From the NCBI GenBank assembly GCA_947380915.1, contig CANCSY010000168.1, positions 1 to 6,865 of the forward strand: a DNA stretch of 6,865 bases. The letters run 5' to 3'. The stretch is from Beijerinckiaceae bacterium (lineage in GTDB: Bacteria; Pseudomonadota; Alphaproteobacteria; Rhizobiales; Beijerinckiaceae). The notes beneath the pieces were generated by a model. That model had not been told where the DNA came from, searched no databases, and saw only the letters and a program-made list of their open reading frames with translations. Positions 1-6,685 of this stretch are shown here, piece after piece. Position 1 is the stretch's first letter; each line of letters opens with the position of its first letter. A program made the translations under genes and the position numbers.

Positions 1-870
<870 letters not shown>

Positions 871-887
871 TCTGACCTGAACTGATC

Positions 888-934
888 GGGCGGGCGCCGA
901 GACCATCGGCCCCGCCCACCCCCTTCCCATTTTT
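888..934 (+). terminator. Possible thiC terminator: strong GC hairpin with a distant T-run
   Basis: GGGCGGG (888-894) pairs with CCCGCCC (911-917), and GCCGA (896-900) pairs with TCGGC (906-910). This gives a 12-bp stem with one bulged C and the loop GACCA. It lies 17 bases after the thiC stop, where a terminator is expected. Five Ts occur at 930-934, but 12 bases separate them from the stem, so it is not a canonical intrinsic terminator. It may act as an mRNA 3'-end stabiliser or a weak terminator. Confidence 0.45.
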
Positions 935-945
935 GACGTCGATAA

Positions 946-962
946 CGGGCCATTTGAGCCCG
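946..962. promoter_or_regulatory. Small inverted repeat upstream of the Liv-type binding protein gene
   Basis: CGGGC (946-950) and GCCCG (958-962) form a perfect 5-bp inverted repeat around a 7-base spacer, 29 bases before the start codon. It could be an operator or a leader hairpin. Repeats this short are common by chance in GC-rich DNA. A TTGACG (-35-like) lies at 933-938, but I find no convincing -10 at the right distance. Confidence 0.2.
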
Positions 963-980
963 ATTGCGAACCTGTGTCCG

Positions 981-985
981 AGGAG
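981..985 (+). promoter_or_regulatory. Shine-Dalgarno AGGAG that fixes the start at 992
   Basis: AGGAG at 981-985 sits 6 bases before the ATG at 992. A longer frame could open at a GTG at 974, but that codon lies upstream of this ribosome binding site and has no comparable site of its own. The ATG at 992 is therefore preferred. Confidence 0.8.
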
Positions 986-991
986 ATCCCC

Positions 992-2227
992 ATGATTGAT
1001 GCGATCAAAAATCCCAGCCGCCGCACCCTCGCGCGCCTGCTTGGCGCGACAGTGGGCGCTGTCTCGATGCCTTCCATCCTGCGCGCGCAGCAAAGCGTGA
1101 TCCGCATCGGCGTGATGGGCGATCTCTCCGGCTATTCCATGGAGATCGGCGGGCCCGGCGCGGTCATCGCCACGCGCATGGCGGTGGAGGATCATGGCAG
1201 CAAGGCGGCGGGCATGGCGGTGGAGGTGGTGCAAGCGGACTTCCTCAACAAGCCCGACGTCGCCTCGCAGATCGCCAGGCGCTGGTTCGATGTGGATGGG
1301 GTGGACGCCGTCACCGACCTGCCCAACACACCCTCGGCGCTGGCCGTGGCGCGGCTGGGCAAGGAGCGCGAGAAGGTCATTCTGGTGGCCGAGGCCGCCA
1401 CCCCCGAACTCACCACCGGCCAATGCTCCCCCACCACCTTCCACCATGCGGACGACACCAATGCGCTGGCGGCGGGCACGGCGAAGGCGCTGCTGGAACA
1501 GGGGCTGAAAAGCTGGTTCTTCCTCACCGCCGATTTCGGCTTCGGCCACCAGATGCAGGCCTCCGCCGAGCGGGTGGTGCGCGAGGGCGGCGGCACGGTT
1601 CTGGGCGCGGTGCGCCATCCCCTCGCCGCCTCCGATTTCGGCTCGTTCCTGTTGCAGGCGCAGGCCTCCGGGGCGCAGGTCATCGCGCTGGCCAATGTGG
1701 GCGAGGACACCACCACCGCCATCAAGCAGGCGGCGGAATTCGGCATCGGCAAGGGATCGCAGGTGATCGCGGGCCTGCTCATGGTCATCAGCGACATCAA
1801 GGCGCTGGGGCTCGATGTGGCCAAAGGGCTCTATGTCACCGAGGGCTTCTATTGGGACGCCAACGACAAGACGCGCGATTTCGCCCGGCGCTTCGCCGCC
1901 CGCAATGGCGGCAAGATGCCTACAAAAGCCCATGCGGCCAATTATATCGGCGTGCGCCACTATCTCGACGCGGTGGACGCCGCCGGGTCCAAGGCGTCGC
2001 TCGCCGTGATGGCGAAGATGCGCGCATTGCCCATCGATTATCTCGGCAAGCCCGCCCGCATGCGTGAGGATGGCCGCGTGATCTATGATCTCGATCTCTT
2101 CCAGGTGAAGAGCCCGCAGGAGTCGAAGGGCCCTTACGATTTCTACAAGCCCATCCGCACCATCAGGGGCGACGAGGCCTTCGCGCCCATGGACCCCAAA
2201 ACCTGCGCCATGCTGGCGGGAAAATGA
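992..2227 (+). CDS. Branched-chain amino acid (Liv-type) ABC transporter substrate-binding protein
   Basis: This is a periplasmic receptor of the type I fold, Leu/Ile/Val-binding (Peripla_BP_6) family, 411 residues from the ATG at 992. Such proteins capture amino acids, amides, urea or aromatic acids for an ABC importer. The N-terminus SRRTLARLLGATVGAV (residues 9-24) has a twin arginine followed by a hydrophobic stretch and LRA-QQ near residues 30-34, suggesting Tat export. The mature part begins with VIRIGVMGDLSGYS (about 36-49), the usual first strand and ligand-loop pattern. Later blocks such as WFFLTADFGFGHQM (175-188) and the repeated Ala/Gly-rich lobes fit the family. No permease or ATPase genes (livHMGF) are in the window, so it is an orphan receptor here and its ligand cannot be inferred. 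The gene appears monocistronic, 121 bases after thiC. Its TGA abuts the stop of the convergent operon. Confidence 0.92.
   Translation: MIDAIKNPSRRTLARLLGATVGAVSMPSILRAQQSVIRIGVMGDLSGYSMEIGGPGAVIATRMAVEDHGSKAAGMAVEVVQADFLNKPDVASQIARRWFDVDGVDAVTDLPNTPSALAVARLGKEREKVILVAEAATPELTTGQCSPTTFHHADDTNALAAGTAKALLEQGLKSWFFLTADFGFGHQMQASAERVVREGGGTVLGAVRHPLAASDFGSFLLQAQASGAQVIALANVGEDTTTAIKQAAEFGIGKGSQVIAGLLMVISDIKALGLDVAKGLYVTEGFYWDANDKTRDFARRFAARNGGKMPTKAHAANYIGVRHYLDAVDAAGSKASLAVMAKMRALPIDYLGKPARMREDGRVIYDLDLFQVKSPQESKGPYDFYKPIRTIRGDEAFAPMDPKTCAMLAGK
2198..2218 (-). terminator. Weak candidate terminator for the minus-strand operon, inside the facing gene
   Basis: Read on the minus strand just past the dehydrogenase stop, CGCCA-GCA-TGGCG (2218-2206) forms a 5-bp stem with a 3-base loop. 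It is followed after CAGG by TTTT (2201-2198). It lies within the last codons of the convergent binding-protein gene, because the two genes leave no intergenic DNA. The stem is short and the T-run is offset, so this is tentative. Confidence 0.25.
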
Positions 2228-3550
2228 TCAGGGCCCATAGCTGACGCGCCAGAGCAGGCCTGCGCCATCGTCGCTCACCAGCAGCGATCCGTCGGCGGCC
2301 ATGGCGATCCCCACGACGCGGCCCCAGAGGGTCGTGTCGCCAGCGGTGAAGCCGATGAGGAAATCCTCGTATTCCCCTGTCGGCTCGCCATCGCGCAGGA
2401 TGAGCCGCACAACCTTGGAGCCGGTGCGTTTGCTGCGGTTCCAGGAGCCGTGCAGCGTCACGAAGGGGCTGCCGCGCATGGCTTCAGGGAATTGCGTTCC
2501 CGTATAGAACGCTATGCCGAGCGGCGCCGAATGGGCCTGAATGAGCACATCGGGAACCGTCACCTTGCCAGCGAGATCGGGCCGCGCGCCCTTGAGGCGC
2601 GGATCCTCATGGGCGCCGATATAATACCAGGGCCAGCCATAGAAGGCGCCCGCGCGCACCCGCGTGGCGTAATCGGGCGGCAGGTCGTCGCCCAGCAAAT
2701 CCCGCTCATTGGTGGCGCACCAGGGCGCGCCGCTGGCGGGATCGACGGCGAGCCCGGCGCAATTGCGAATGCCCGTGGCGAAGGTGCGTTTGCGCCCGCC
2801 ATCGGGATCAAAAGCCAGCACCACGGCCCGGTCCTTTTCCGGCCCCCAGGCGGCGCCAATCCCATGCGTGCGCTCAACCTGCGCGATGGCGCGCGCGCTG
2901 CGCGGCTTCATGGTGTCCGCCACATTGGTTTCCGAGCCCACGGAGCCGAACAGCGTCTTTCCATCCTTTGAAAAAGCGATGTCGCGCGTCCAGTGTCCGC
3001 CGCTGGGAAGGCCCCGGACGATGGTCTGCGCCGGACCAGAGGGCGCCGCAGCGCCGCTCTTCCATGGGTAACGCAATACGCGGGTCTGCGTCGCCACATA
3101 GACGAAGCCGGGCTCTTCGCCGGGCGGAAAGGCCACGCCGAAAGGATCGTCCAGACCCTGTGCGAAGATTGTGTTTGCGGTGATCTTGCCATTCTCCAAG
3201 CGCAACAGACGCACCCGGCCCGCCTCGGTCTCGCTGACGAAGATCCCGCCATCGGGCGCCACCCGCACCACGCGCGGATTGACAAGCCCTGACAGCAGCA
3301 GCTCCACGCGAAAGCCCTCGGGCGCCATGGGCGGCTGGTCGGCGGGGCGCGCCACAAGCCGCGCCTCCGAAGCCGACGAATGGGCGGGATCGGGCGCGGG
3401 CATGTCCTGCGGCGTGATGAGACGGCGCAGCCCAGGCCGATCCGCGCGCCAGTCGCCGAAGGCCTCGCGGCCGCGCAACGTCTGGGCTTGCGCAAGACCA
3501 CTGCCAAGGGCCGCCAAGCCAAGCACGGCCGCCATACGCCAAACCATCAT
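2228..3550 (-). CDS. Secreted PQQ-dependent sugar dehydrogenase-like beta-propeller (sorbosone/glucose dehydrogenase family)
   Basis: This is a 440-residue periplasmic quinoprotein-type oxidoreductase of the soluble glucose/sorbosone dehydrogenase (GSDH, six-bladed propeller) family, which oxidises aldoses or related alcohols with PQQ and calcium. Residues 1-23 form a Sec signal peptide ending AQA. The mature start (FGDWRADRPGLRRLITPQD) is the pattern seen in family members annotated as sorbosone dehydrogenase. Propeller repeats follow: VRVAPDGGIFVSE (95-107), HWTRDIAFSKDG (186-197, whose His fits the catalytic-base position of soluble GDH), NERDLLGDDLPPD (281-293), YGWPWYY (304-310), HGSWNR (367-372) and VVGIAMAADGSLLVSDDGAG (412-431). 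There is no CXXCH haem motif, so any electron acceptor is a separate protein. AGGAG on the minus strand (3561-3557) lies 6 bases from the ATG at 3550. It is the last gene of the cluster, 91 bases after the permease. The substrate is unknown. Confidence 0.9.
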   Translation of the reverse strand: MMVWRMAAVLGLAALGSGLAQAQTLRGREAFGDWRADRPGLRRLITPQDMPAPDPAHSSASEARLVARPADQPPMAPEGFRVELLLSGLVNPRVVRVAPDGGIFVSETEAGRVRLLRLENGKITANTIFAQGLDDPFGVAFPPGEEPGFVYVATQTRVLRYPWKSGAAAPSGPAQTIVRGLPSGGHWTRDIAFSKDGKTLFGSVGSETNVADTMKPRSARAIAQVERTHGIGAAWGPEKDRAVVLAFDPDGGRKRTFATGIRNCAGLAVDPASGAPWCATNERDLLGDDLPPDYATRVRAGAFYGWPWYYIGAHEDPRLKGARPDLAGKVTVPDVLIQAHSAPLGIAFYTGTQFPEAMRGSPFVTLHGSWNRSKRTGSKVVRLILRDGEPTGEYEDFLIGFTAGDTTLWGRVVGIAMAADGSLLVSDDGAGLLWRVSYGP

Positions 3551-3585
3551 GGATCACTCCTGCGTCGCATGCGGTTCACATCGAA

Positions 3586-3625
3586 CGCGCCCTGCCTGAA
3601 AAGGCTCCGGCAAGGCGCGGCCTTT
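3586..3625 (-). promoter_or_regulatory. Two mutually exclusive hairpins between the permease and dehydrogenase genes
   Basis: On the minus strand, CGCGCC and TGCC (3619-3614, 3612-3609) can pair with GGCA and GGCGCG (3596-3593, 3591-3586). This makes a 6+4-bp stem with one mismatch. Alternatively AAAGGC (3625-3620) can pair with GCCTTT (3605-3600) over a 14-base loop, ending at a T-run (3602-3599), like a weak terminator. The two pairings overlap. This could tune how much transcription reaches the dehydrogenase gene. The function is inferred only from pairing. Confidence 0.3.
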
Positions 3626-3641
3626 GTCCACATGCGCAAAG

Positions 3642-4898
3642 TCACCGTGTGAAAAACACCAGCGCCACCAGAGCGGCGACAAGCGCTGGCGTCATCACCA
3701 GCGCGCCGATGGCCAGAAACCGTAGCGCCCCCACACGCAGCCCCTCGCGGCGCAGGGCGAGCAGCCAGAGAATGGTGGCGAGGGAGCCGGTGACCGAGAG
3801 ATTGGGGCCAAGGTCCACGCCGATCATGACCGCGCCTGTCACCAGCGGCGAGGCCTGCGCCTGGGCCAGGGTTTCCGCCGCGATGAGCCCGGCGGGCAGA
3901 TTGTTCATGAGATTGACGGCGAAGGCCACGAGCGCGCCCGCAGCCAGGCTCGTCGGCCCCTCGCCCCAGGCGCGCACAGCCCCGCCCAGCAGGCCCGCCA
4001 GCGCCTCCACCGCGCCCGTGCGCGCCAGCCCCTCGACGATGACGAAGAGCCCCGCAACCAGCGGCAGCACCGACCAGCTCACCCCCCGCGCCAAGGCCAG
4101 CGGTGACTTGCCCTCCGCCACCAGCACGGCGGCGGCGGTGGCGAGGCCCGCCACCAGGGTCGAGAGGCCCAGCGGGGCGTCCATGGCCGAAGCGCCGAGC
4201 AGCACGGCCACGGCGCCCGCCAGCCCGAAAGCGGCGACGCGCCCGCCCTTCGACAGCGGCGCATGGGGCGCGGGCGTCTCCAGCCTGAGGCGAAGGTCGC
4301 CTGCAAAGACGAGGCACAGAGCCAGAAAGGTGACGAGGATAGCGGCCAGCGAGGCCGGGCCGAACAGGGCGATCCACTCCACCAACGCAGGCGGCCTGCC
4401 GCCGAAGACCACGAGATTGGCCGGGTTGGAAATTGGCAGCACGAAACTCGCGGCGTTGGCGATGAAGGCGCAGGCGAAGAGATAGGGCAGCGGCGGCGCC
4501 CCGGCGGCCCGCGCCGCCGCATAGACGGCGGGCGTCAAAACAACCGCCGTCGCGTCGTTGGAGAGAAAGGCCGTCACCAGCGCCCCCACCCCATAGACCA
4601 GCACGAAAAGCCGGAGGGAGGATCCGCGCGCGAAACGCGCCGCGCTCGCGGCCAGATGATCGAACAGCCCCTCCTGCCGCGCGACCTCCGACAGGACCAT
4701 CATGCCGATGAGGAAGAGATAGACGTCCCGCCCCTTGGCGATGGCCCGTCCCGCGTCCGCCCAGGGCACGAGGCCCGCGCCCACCAGAGCGCCCGCCCCC
4801 AGCACGGCCCAGATGGCCTCGGGCCAGCGGCGCGGGCGCAGCATCACGCAGGCCACGCTCGCCAGCGCGATCAGCCAGATCAGCGCGTCAGATGTCAC
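3642..4898 (-). CDS. ArsB-like permease of the ion-transporter (ArsB/NhaD, SLC13-type) superfamily
   Basis: This is an inner-membrane secondary transporter of 418 residues with about ten to twelve hydrophobic segments, close to the length of ArsB arsenite pumps (about 430). Family signatures are FLSNDATAVVLTP (111-123), NAASFVLPISNPANLVVF (148-165), NNLPAG (332-337) and DLGPNLSVTGSLATILW (362-378). The last resembles the DLGP...GSLATLLW block of ArsB. The three Cys (17, 143, 195) do not suggest a dedicated metalloid site. No arsR, arsC or arsA is nearby, so arsenite export is doubtful and an organic or inorganic anion is equally possible. The start is a GTG at 4898 with no well-spaced Shine-Dalgarno (GAAGG touches the GTG). 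It lies 3 bases after the cupin stop, so translational coupling is likely. The next Met (residue 19) would cut into the first membrane segment. Confidence 0.85.
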   Translation of the reverse strand: MTSDALIWLIALASVACVMLRPRRWPEAIWAVLGAGALVGAGLVPWADAGRAIAKGRDVYLFLIGMMVLSEVARQEGLFDHLAASAARFARGSSLRLFVLVYGVGALVTAFLSNDATAVVLTPAVYAAARAAGAPPLPYLFACAFIANAASFVLPISNPANLVVFGGRPPALVEWIALFGPASLAAILVTFLALCLVFAGDLRLRLETPAPHAPLSKGGRVAAFGLAGAVAVLLGASAMDAPLGLSTLVAGLATAAAVLVAEGKSPLALARGVSWSVLPLVAGLFVIVEGLARTGAVEALAGLLGGAVRAWGEGPTSLAAGALVAFAVNLMNNLPAGLIAAETLAQAQASPLVTGAVMIGVDLGPNLSVTGSLATILWLLALRREGLRVGALRFLAIGALVMTPALVAALVALVFFTR

Positions 4899-4901
4899 CC
4901 T

Positions 4902-5366
4902 TCAGGTCCGGTGGACCGGGTCGATCCATTTCACGGTTTCGGGTTTTTCCACCGGCTCGATGTCGAGATTGATGGCGATGGCCTGTCCATCGGAGCGCAC
5001 CAGCACGCATTCCAGCGTCTCGTCGTCGCTGGCGTTGATCTCCTGATGGGGCACCCAGGGCGGCACGAAGATGAAGGACCCCGGACCCGCCTCGGCGGTG
5101 AATTCCAGGCTCTCCCCCCAGCGCATGCGCGCCGTGCCGCGCAAAACATAGATCACGCTTTCCAGGGGACCATGATGATGCGCGCCGGTCTTGGCGCCCG
5201 CATGAATGCTCACCGTGCCCGCCCAGAGCTTCTGGGCGCCGGCCCTCGCAAAATCGATGGCCGCCGCCCGGTTCATGCCGGGGGTCTGGGCGGTGTTGGG
5301 ATCGAGCTGGTCGGCGGCGATCACCCTTATGCCGTCGTGCTTCCAGCGTGGCTCGGCCTGCGTCAT
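4902..5366 (-). CDS. Small single-domain cupin protein
   Basis: This is a cytosolic beta-barrel protein of 154 residues without a signal peptide. Both cupin motifs are present. Motif 1 is TGAHHHGPLESVIYVLRG (60-77), giving metal ligands His63, His65 and Glu69. Motif 2 is GSFIFVPPWVPHQEIN (96-111), with the fourth ligand His107. A complete 3-His/1-Glu set suggests a metal-binding enzyme (dioxygenase, isomerase or similar) rather than a dead fold, but the reaction cannot be read from sequence. AGGAG on the minus strand (5379-5375) lies 8 bases before the ATG at 5366. The gene is 66 bases downstream of the Bug receptor gene and 3 bases upstream of the permease gene. It shares the permease's reading frame: TGA, AGG, GTG in succession. 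It may process or sense the transported compound; this is inference from context. Confidence 0.87.
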   Translation of the reverse strand: MTQAEPRWKHDGIRVIAADQLDPNTAQTPGMNRAAAIDFARAGAQKLWAGTVSIHAGAKTGAHHHGPLESVIYVLRGTARMRWGESLEFTAEAGPGSFIFVPPWVPHQEINASDDETLECVLVRSDGQAIAINLDIEPVEKPETVKWIDPVHRT

Positions 5367-5374
5367 CTGGCGCT

Positions 5375-5424
5375 CTCCTGCGGCGCTTGCCTGCGGATCT
5401 CCCGCGCACAGGAGGCGCGGGAGA
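5375..5424 (-). promoter_or_regulatory. Intergenic hairpin whose loop can pair with the cupin Shine-Dalgarno
   Basis: Just after the Bug-gene stop, TCTCCCGCGC (minus strand 5424-5415) pairs perfectly with GCGCGGGAGA (5407-5398). This is a 10-bp stem with the 7-base loop CTCCTGT. No T-run follows, so it is unlikely to be a simple terminator. It may protect the upstream mRNA from 3' decay, as hairpins after binding-protein genes often do. The loop CTCCTG is exactly complementary to CAGGAG (5380-5375), the ribosome binding site of the cupin gene 17 bases downstream, so a pseudoknot hiding that site is possible. Confidence 0.45.
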
Positions 5425-5432
5425 GGATCATT

Positions 5433-6446
5433 TTACTGCTGATAGACCTTGCGCACCAGTTCGGTGATGTCGGCGGGTAGATCGCTGACTTGGGCCACAA
5501 GCTTTTGCAGGTCCTCGCCGTTCATCGGACCATAGCTGACGCGCATCTTCTCGACATCCGCCTTGAATTCGGGATCCTGCATGGTGGCGTCAAAGGCGCG
5601 GCGCAACAAGGCCACGCGCTCGGCCGGCGCGCCCGGGGTGGTGAAGAAGGCGGTGCCCACTTCCGTCGCGTTGAGAATGGCCTCAAGCACGCGCTTTTCC
5701 TCTGGCGTACGGGCGAATTCCATGGCGGTGGGCACATCCGGCAGTTCCGGATGCGGCTTCAGCGCGAACTGGACCGGCAGGGTCACATCGCCATCGGGCT
5801 TCCAGCCGGGATGGGCGGTCTTGAGCGCCTCCCAGGCGGTGGAATGCCCCTCGACCTCGCCGCGCTCCAGCGCCAGCATGGCCTCGCTGGAGCCCTTGTA
5901 GCCCATGATCAGCTTGTATTTGGTGCCGAACATATTGTTCATGACCGTGGGATAGATCGACACGGTGGAGCCGACCCCCGTGCCCGCCAGGGTGACTTCC
6001 GTCTTCTGCGCATCGGCGACGGTCTTCACCGCTGAGGTCTTCCAGATCATCACGACATTGATCAGCGGCGAGATACGGCCGATCCAGTTCATCTGCGCCG
6101 TCTTGAAGCGCACGCCCTGGGTGCCAAGCTTTTCATCCAGCGCGATGGTGGGCGCGCAGATGGCGATGGACGTGCCATCCTTGGCGGCGACCGAGGTCAT
6201 GTGGTTGGCGGCCAGGAAGCTGCCCGCGCCGGGCATGTTGCGGGGGACAACCGCAGGATTGCCGGGAATATGCTTGCCCAGGTGGGTCGAGAGCAGACGG
6301 GCGTAGACATCGTTGCTGCCCCCGGTGGGATAACCGATGATCAGGTCGATCGTCTTGCCCTTGTAGAATGGCTCCTGCGCCTGCGCCGCGCCGACGGCGA
6401 TGGTGGCCAGAAACAGACTTGCAGCGGCTCGCGTCCAGAATTTCAT
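5433..6446 (-). CDS. Bug/TctC-family periplasmic substrate-binding protein
   Basis: This is a periplasmic receptor of the tripartite tricarboxylate transporter (TTT) family, 337 residues, the usual Bug length. Known members bind carboxylates, amino acids or nicotinate-like compounds. A Sec signal peptide (residues 1-23: basic MKFWTR, hydrophobic core, AQA at 21-23) precedes the mature protein. Landmarks are IDLIIGYPTGGSNDVYAR (33-50), the first ligand loop, then VPRNMPGAGS (67-76), GTGVGST (155-161), and the C-terminal pattern TTPGAPAERVALLRRAF (269-285). The ATG at 6446 is the only reasonable start: it directly precedes the signal peptide and no in-frame upstream start precedes it closely. 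It leads the four-gene minus-strand cluster. No tctA or tctB follows; an ArsB-like permease lies two genes downstream instead. The ligand is unknown. Confidence 0.93.
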   Translation of the reverse strand: MKFWTRAAASLFLATIAVGAAQAQEPFYKGKTIDLIIGYPTGGSNDVYARLLSTHLGKHIPGNPAVVPRNMPGAGSFLAANHMTSVAAKDGTSIAICAPTIALDEKLGTQGVRFKTAQMNWIGRISPLINVVMIWKTSAVKTVADAQKTEVTLAGTGVGSTVSIYPTVMNNMFGTKYKLIMGYKGSSEAMLALERGEVEGHSTAWEALKTAHPGWKPDGDVTLPVQFALKPHPELPDVPTAMEFARTPEEKRVLEAILNATEVGTAFFTTPGAPAERVALLRRAFDATMQDPEFKADVEKMRVSYGPMNGEDLQKLVAQVSDLPADITELVRKVYQQ

Positions 6447-6472
6447 GCGTACTGCCCCACGGGGGGCCTCCC
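6447..6472 (-). promoter_or_regulatory. Unusual ribosome binding site of the Bug gene: Shine-Dalgarno separated from ATG by a hairpin
   Basis: On the minus strand GGGAGG (6472-6467) is the only strong Shine-Dalgarno, but GGAGG ends 20 bases before the ATG, normally too far. The intervening DNA holds CCCC-CCGT-GGGG (6466-6455), an all-GC hairpin. Folding it out leaves CAGTACGC, 8 bases, which is ideal spacing. The alternative is a weak GGGG (6458-6455) acting alone as the binding site. Confidence 0.4.
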
Positions 6473-6498
6473 TGATGATGAAGAGGTTCTACACCGCA

Positions 6499-6512
6499 GA
6501 CCGCCCGCGGTC
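6499..6512. promoter_or_regulatory. Perfect inverted repeat GACCGC-CC-GCGGTC upstream of the minus-strand operon
   Basis: A perfect 6-bp inverted repeat with a 2-base centre lies 53 bases upstream of the Bug start codon. A further GGTC half-site lies at 6515-6518. Its symmetry, size and position suit a repressor or activator site for the operon. No clear -35/-10 pair is visible on the minus strand, so the promoter position is unknown. Chance occurrence in GC-rich DNA is possible. Confidence 0.3.
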
Positions 6513-6550
6513 ACGGTCAGGATCAAGGAAAAACCGGAATCAGGGCTGTT

Positions 6551-6600
6551 TGACCGCCTGATGGCGATCAGACCCCGGCCGAACCCCCGGGTTGGCGGGG
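6551..6600. repeat. Two adjacent imperfect inverted repeats in the Bug-tRNA intergenic region
   Basis: TGACCGCC (6551-6558) and GGCGATCA (6563-6570) form an 8-bp stem with one mismatch and loop TGAT. Directly after, CCCC-GCC-AACC (6573-6585) can pair with GGTT-GGC-GGGG (6590-6600) with two bulged Gs and a 4-base loop. No T-run follows on either strand. With the repeat at 6499-6512, these fill most of the 239-base non-coding stretch between the operon and the tRNA. No open frame with coding character is seen there. Confidence 0.35.
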
Positions 6601-6615
6601 GCTCGCAAACGCGGC

Positions 6616-6645
6616 TTGACACTGCACCCGCCCCACCCCTATATC
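6616..6645 (+). promoter_or_regulatory. Sigma70-type promoter for the tRNA-Met gene
   Basis: TTGACA (6616-6621) is a perfect -35 box. TATATC (6640-6645) is a good -10 box after an 18-base spacer. Transcription would start near 6652, giving a leader of about 34 bases before the tRNA at 6686. Strong consensus promoters are expected for tRNA genes, and nothing else lies downstream on this strand. Confidence 0.75.
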
Positions 6646-6685
6646 CCGCCCGTGCTTTGCGGCTCCGACTTGTCGGGCCACAGGG

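Noticed and set aside
933..961. Promoter for the Liv-type receptor from TTGACG at 933
   Set aside because: No acceptable -10 box is found 16-18 bases downstream, so a promoter call is not supported.
974..991. Upstream GTG start for the Liv-type receptor
   Set aside because: The strong AGGAG lies between this GTG and the ATG at 992, and the extra six residues would only lengthen the region before the Tat-like motif.
2254..2263. 10-base palindrome GCAGGCCTGC as a terminator
   Set aside because: It lies inside the dehydrogenase coding region, has no room for a proper loop and no T-run. It is probably chance in GC-rich sequence.
3642..4898. Assigning the permease as arsB (arsenite efflux)
   Set aside because: The superfamily motifs fit, but there is no arsR, arsC or arsA nearby and the neighbours are organic-solute genes, so the specific function and symbol are withheld.
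4263..5480. Plus-strand 405-residue frame across the permease and cupin genes
   Set aside because: It is antisense to two genes with clear family motifs. The translation is low-complexity Arg/His/Gly/Gln-rich with no domain.
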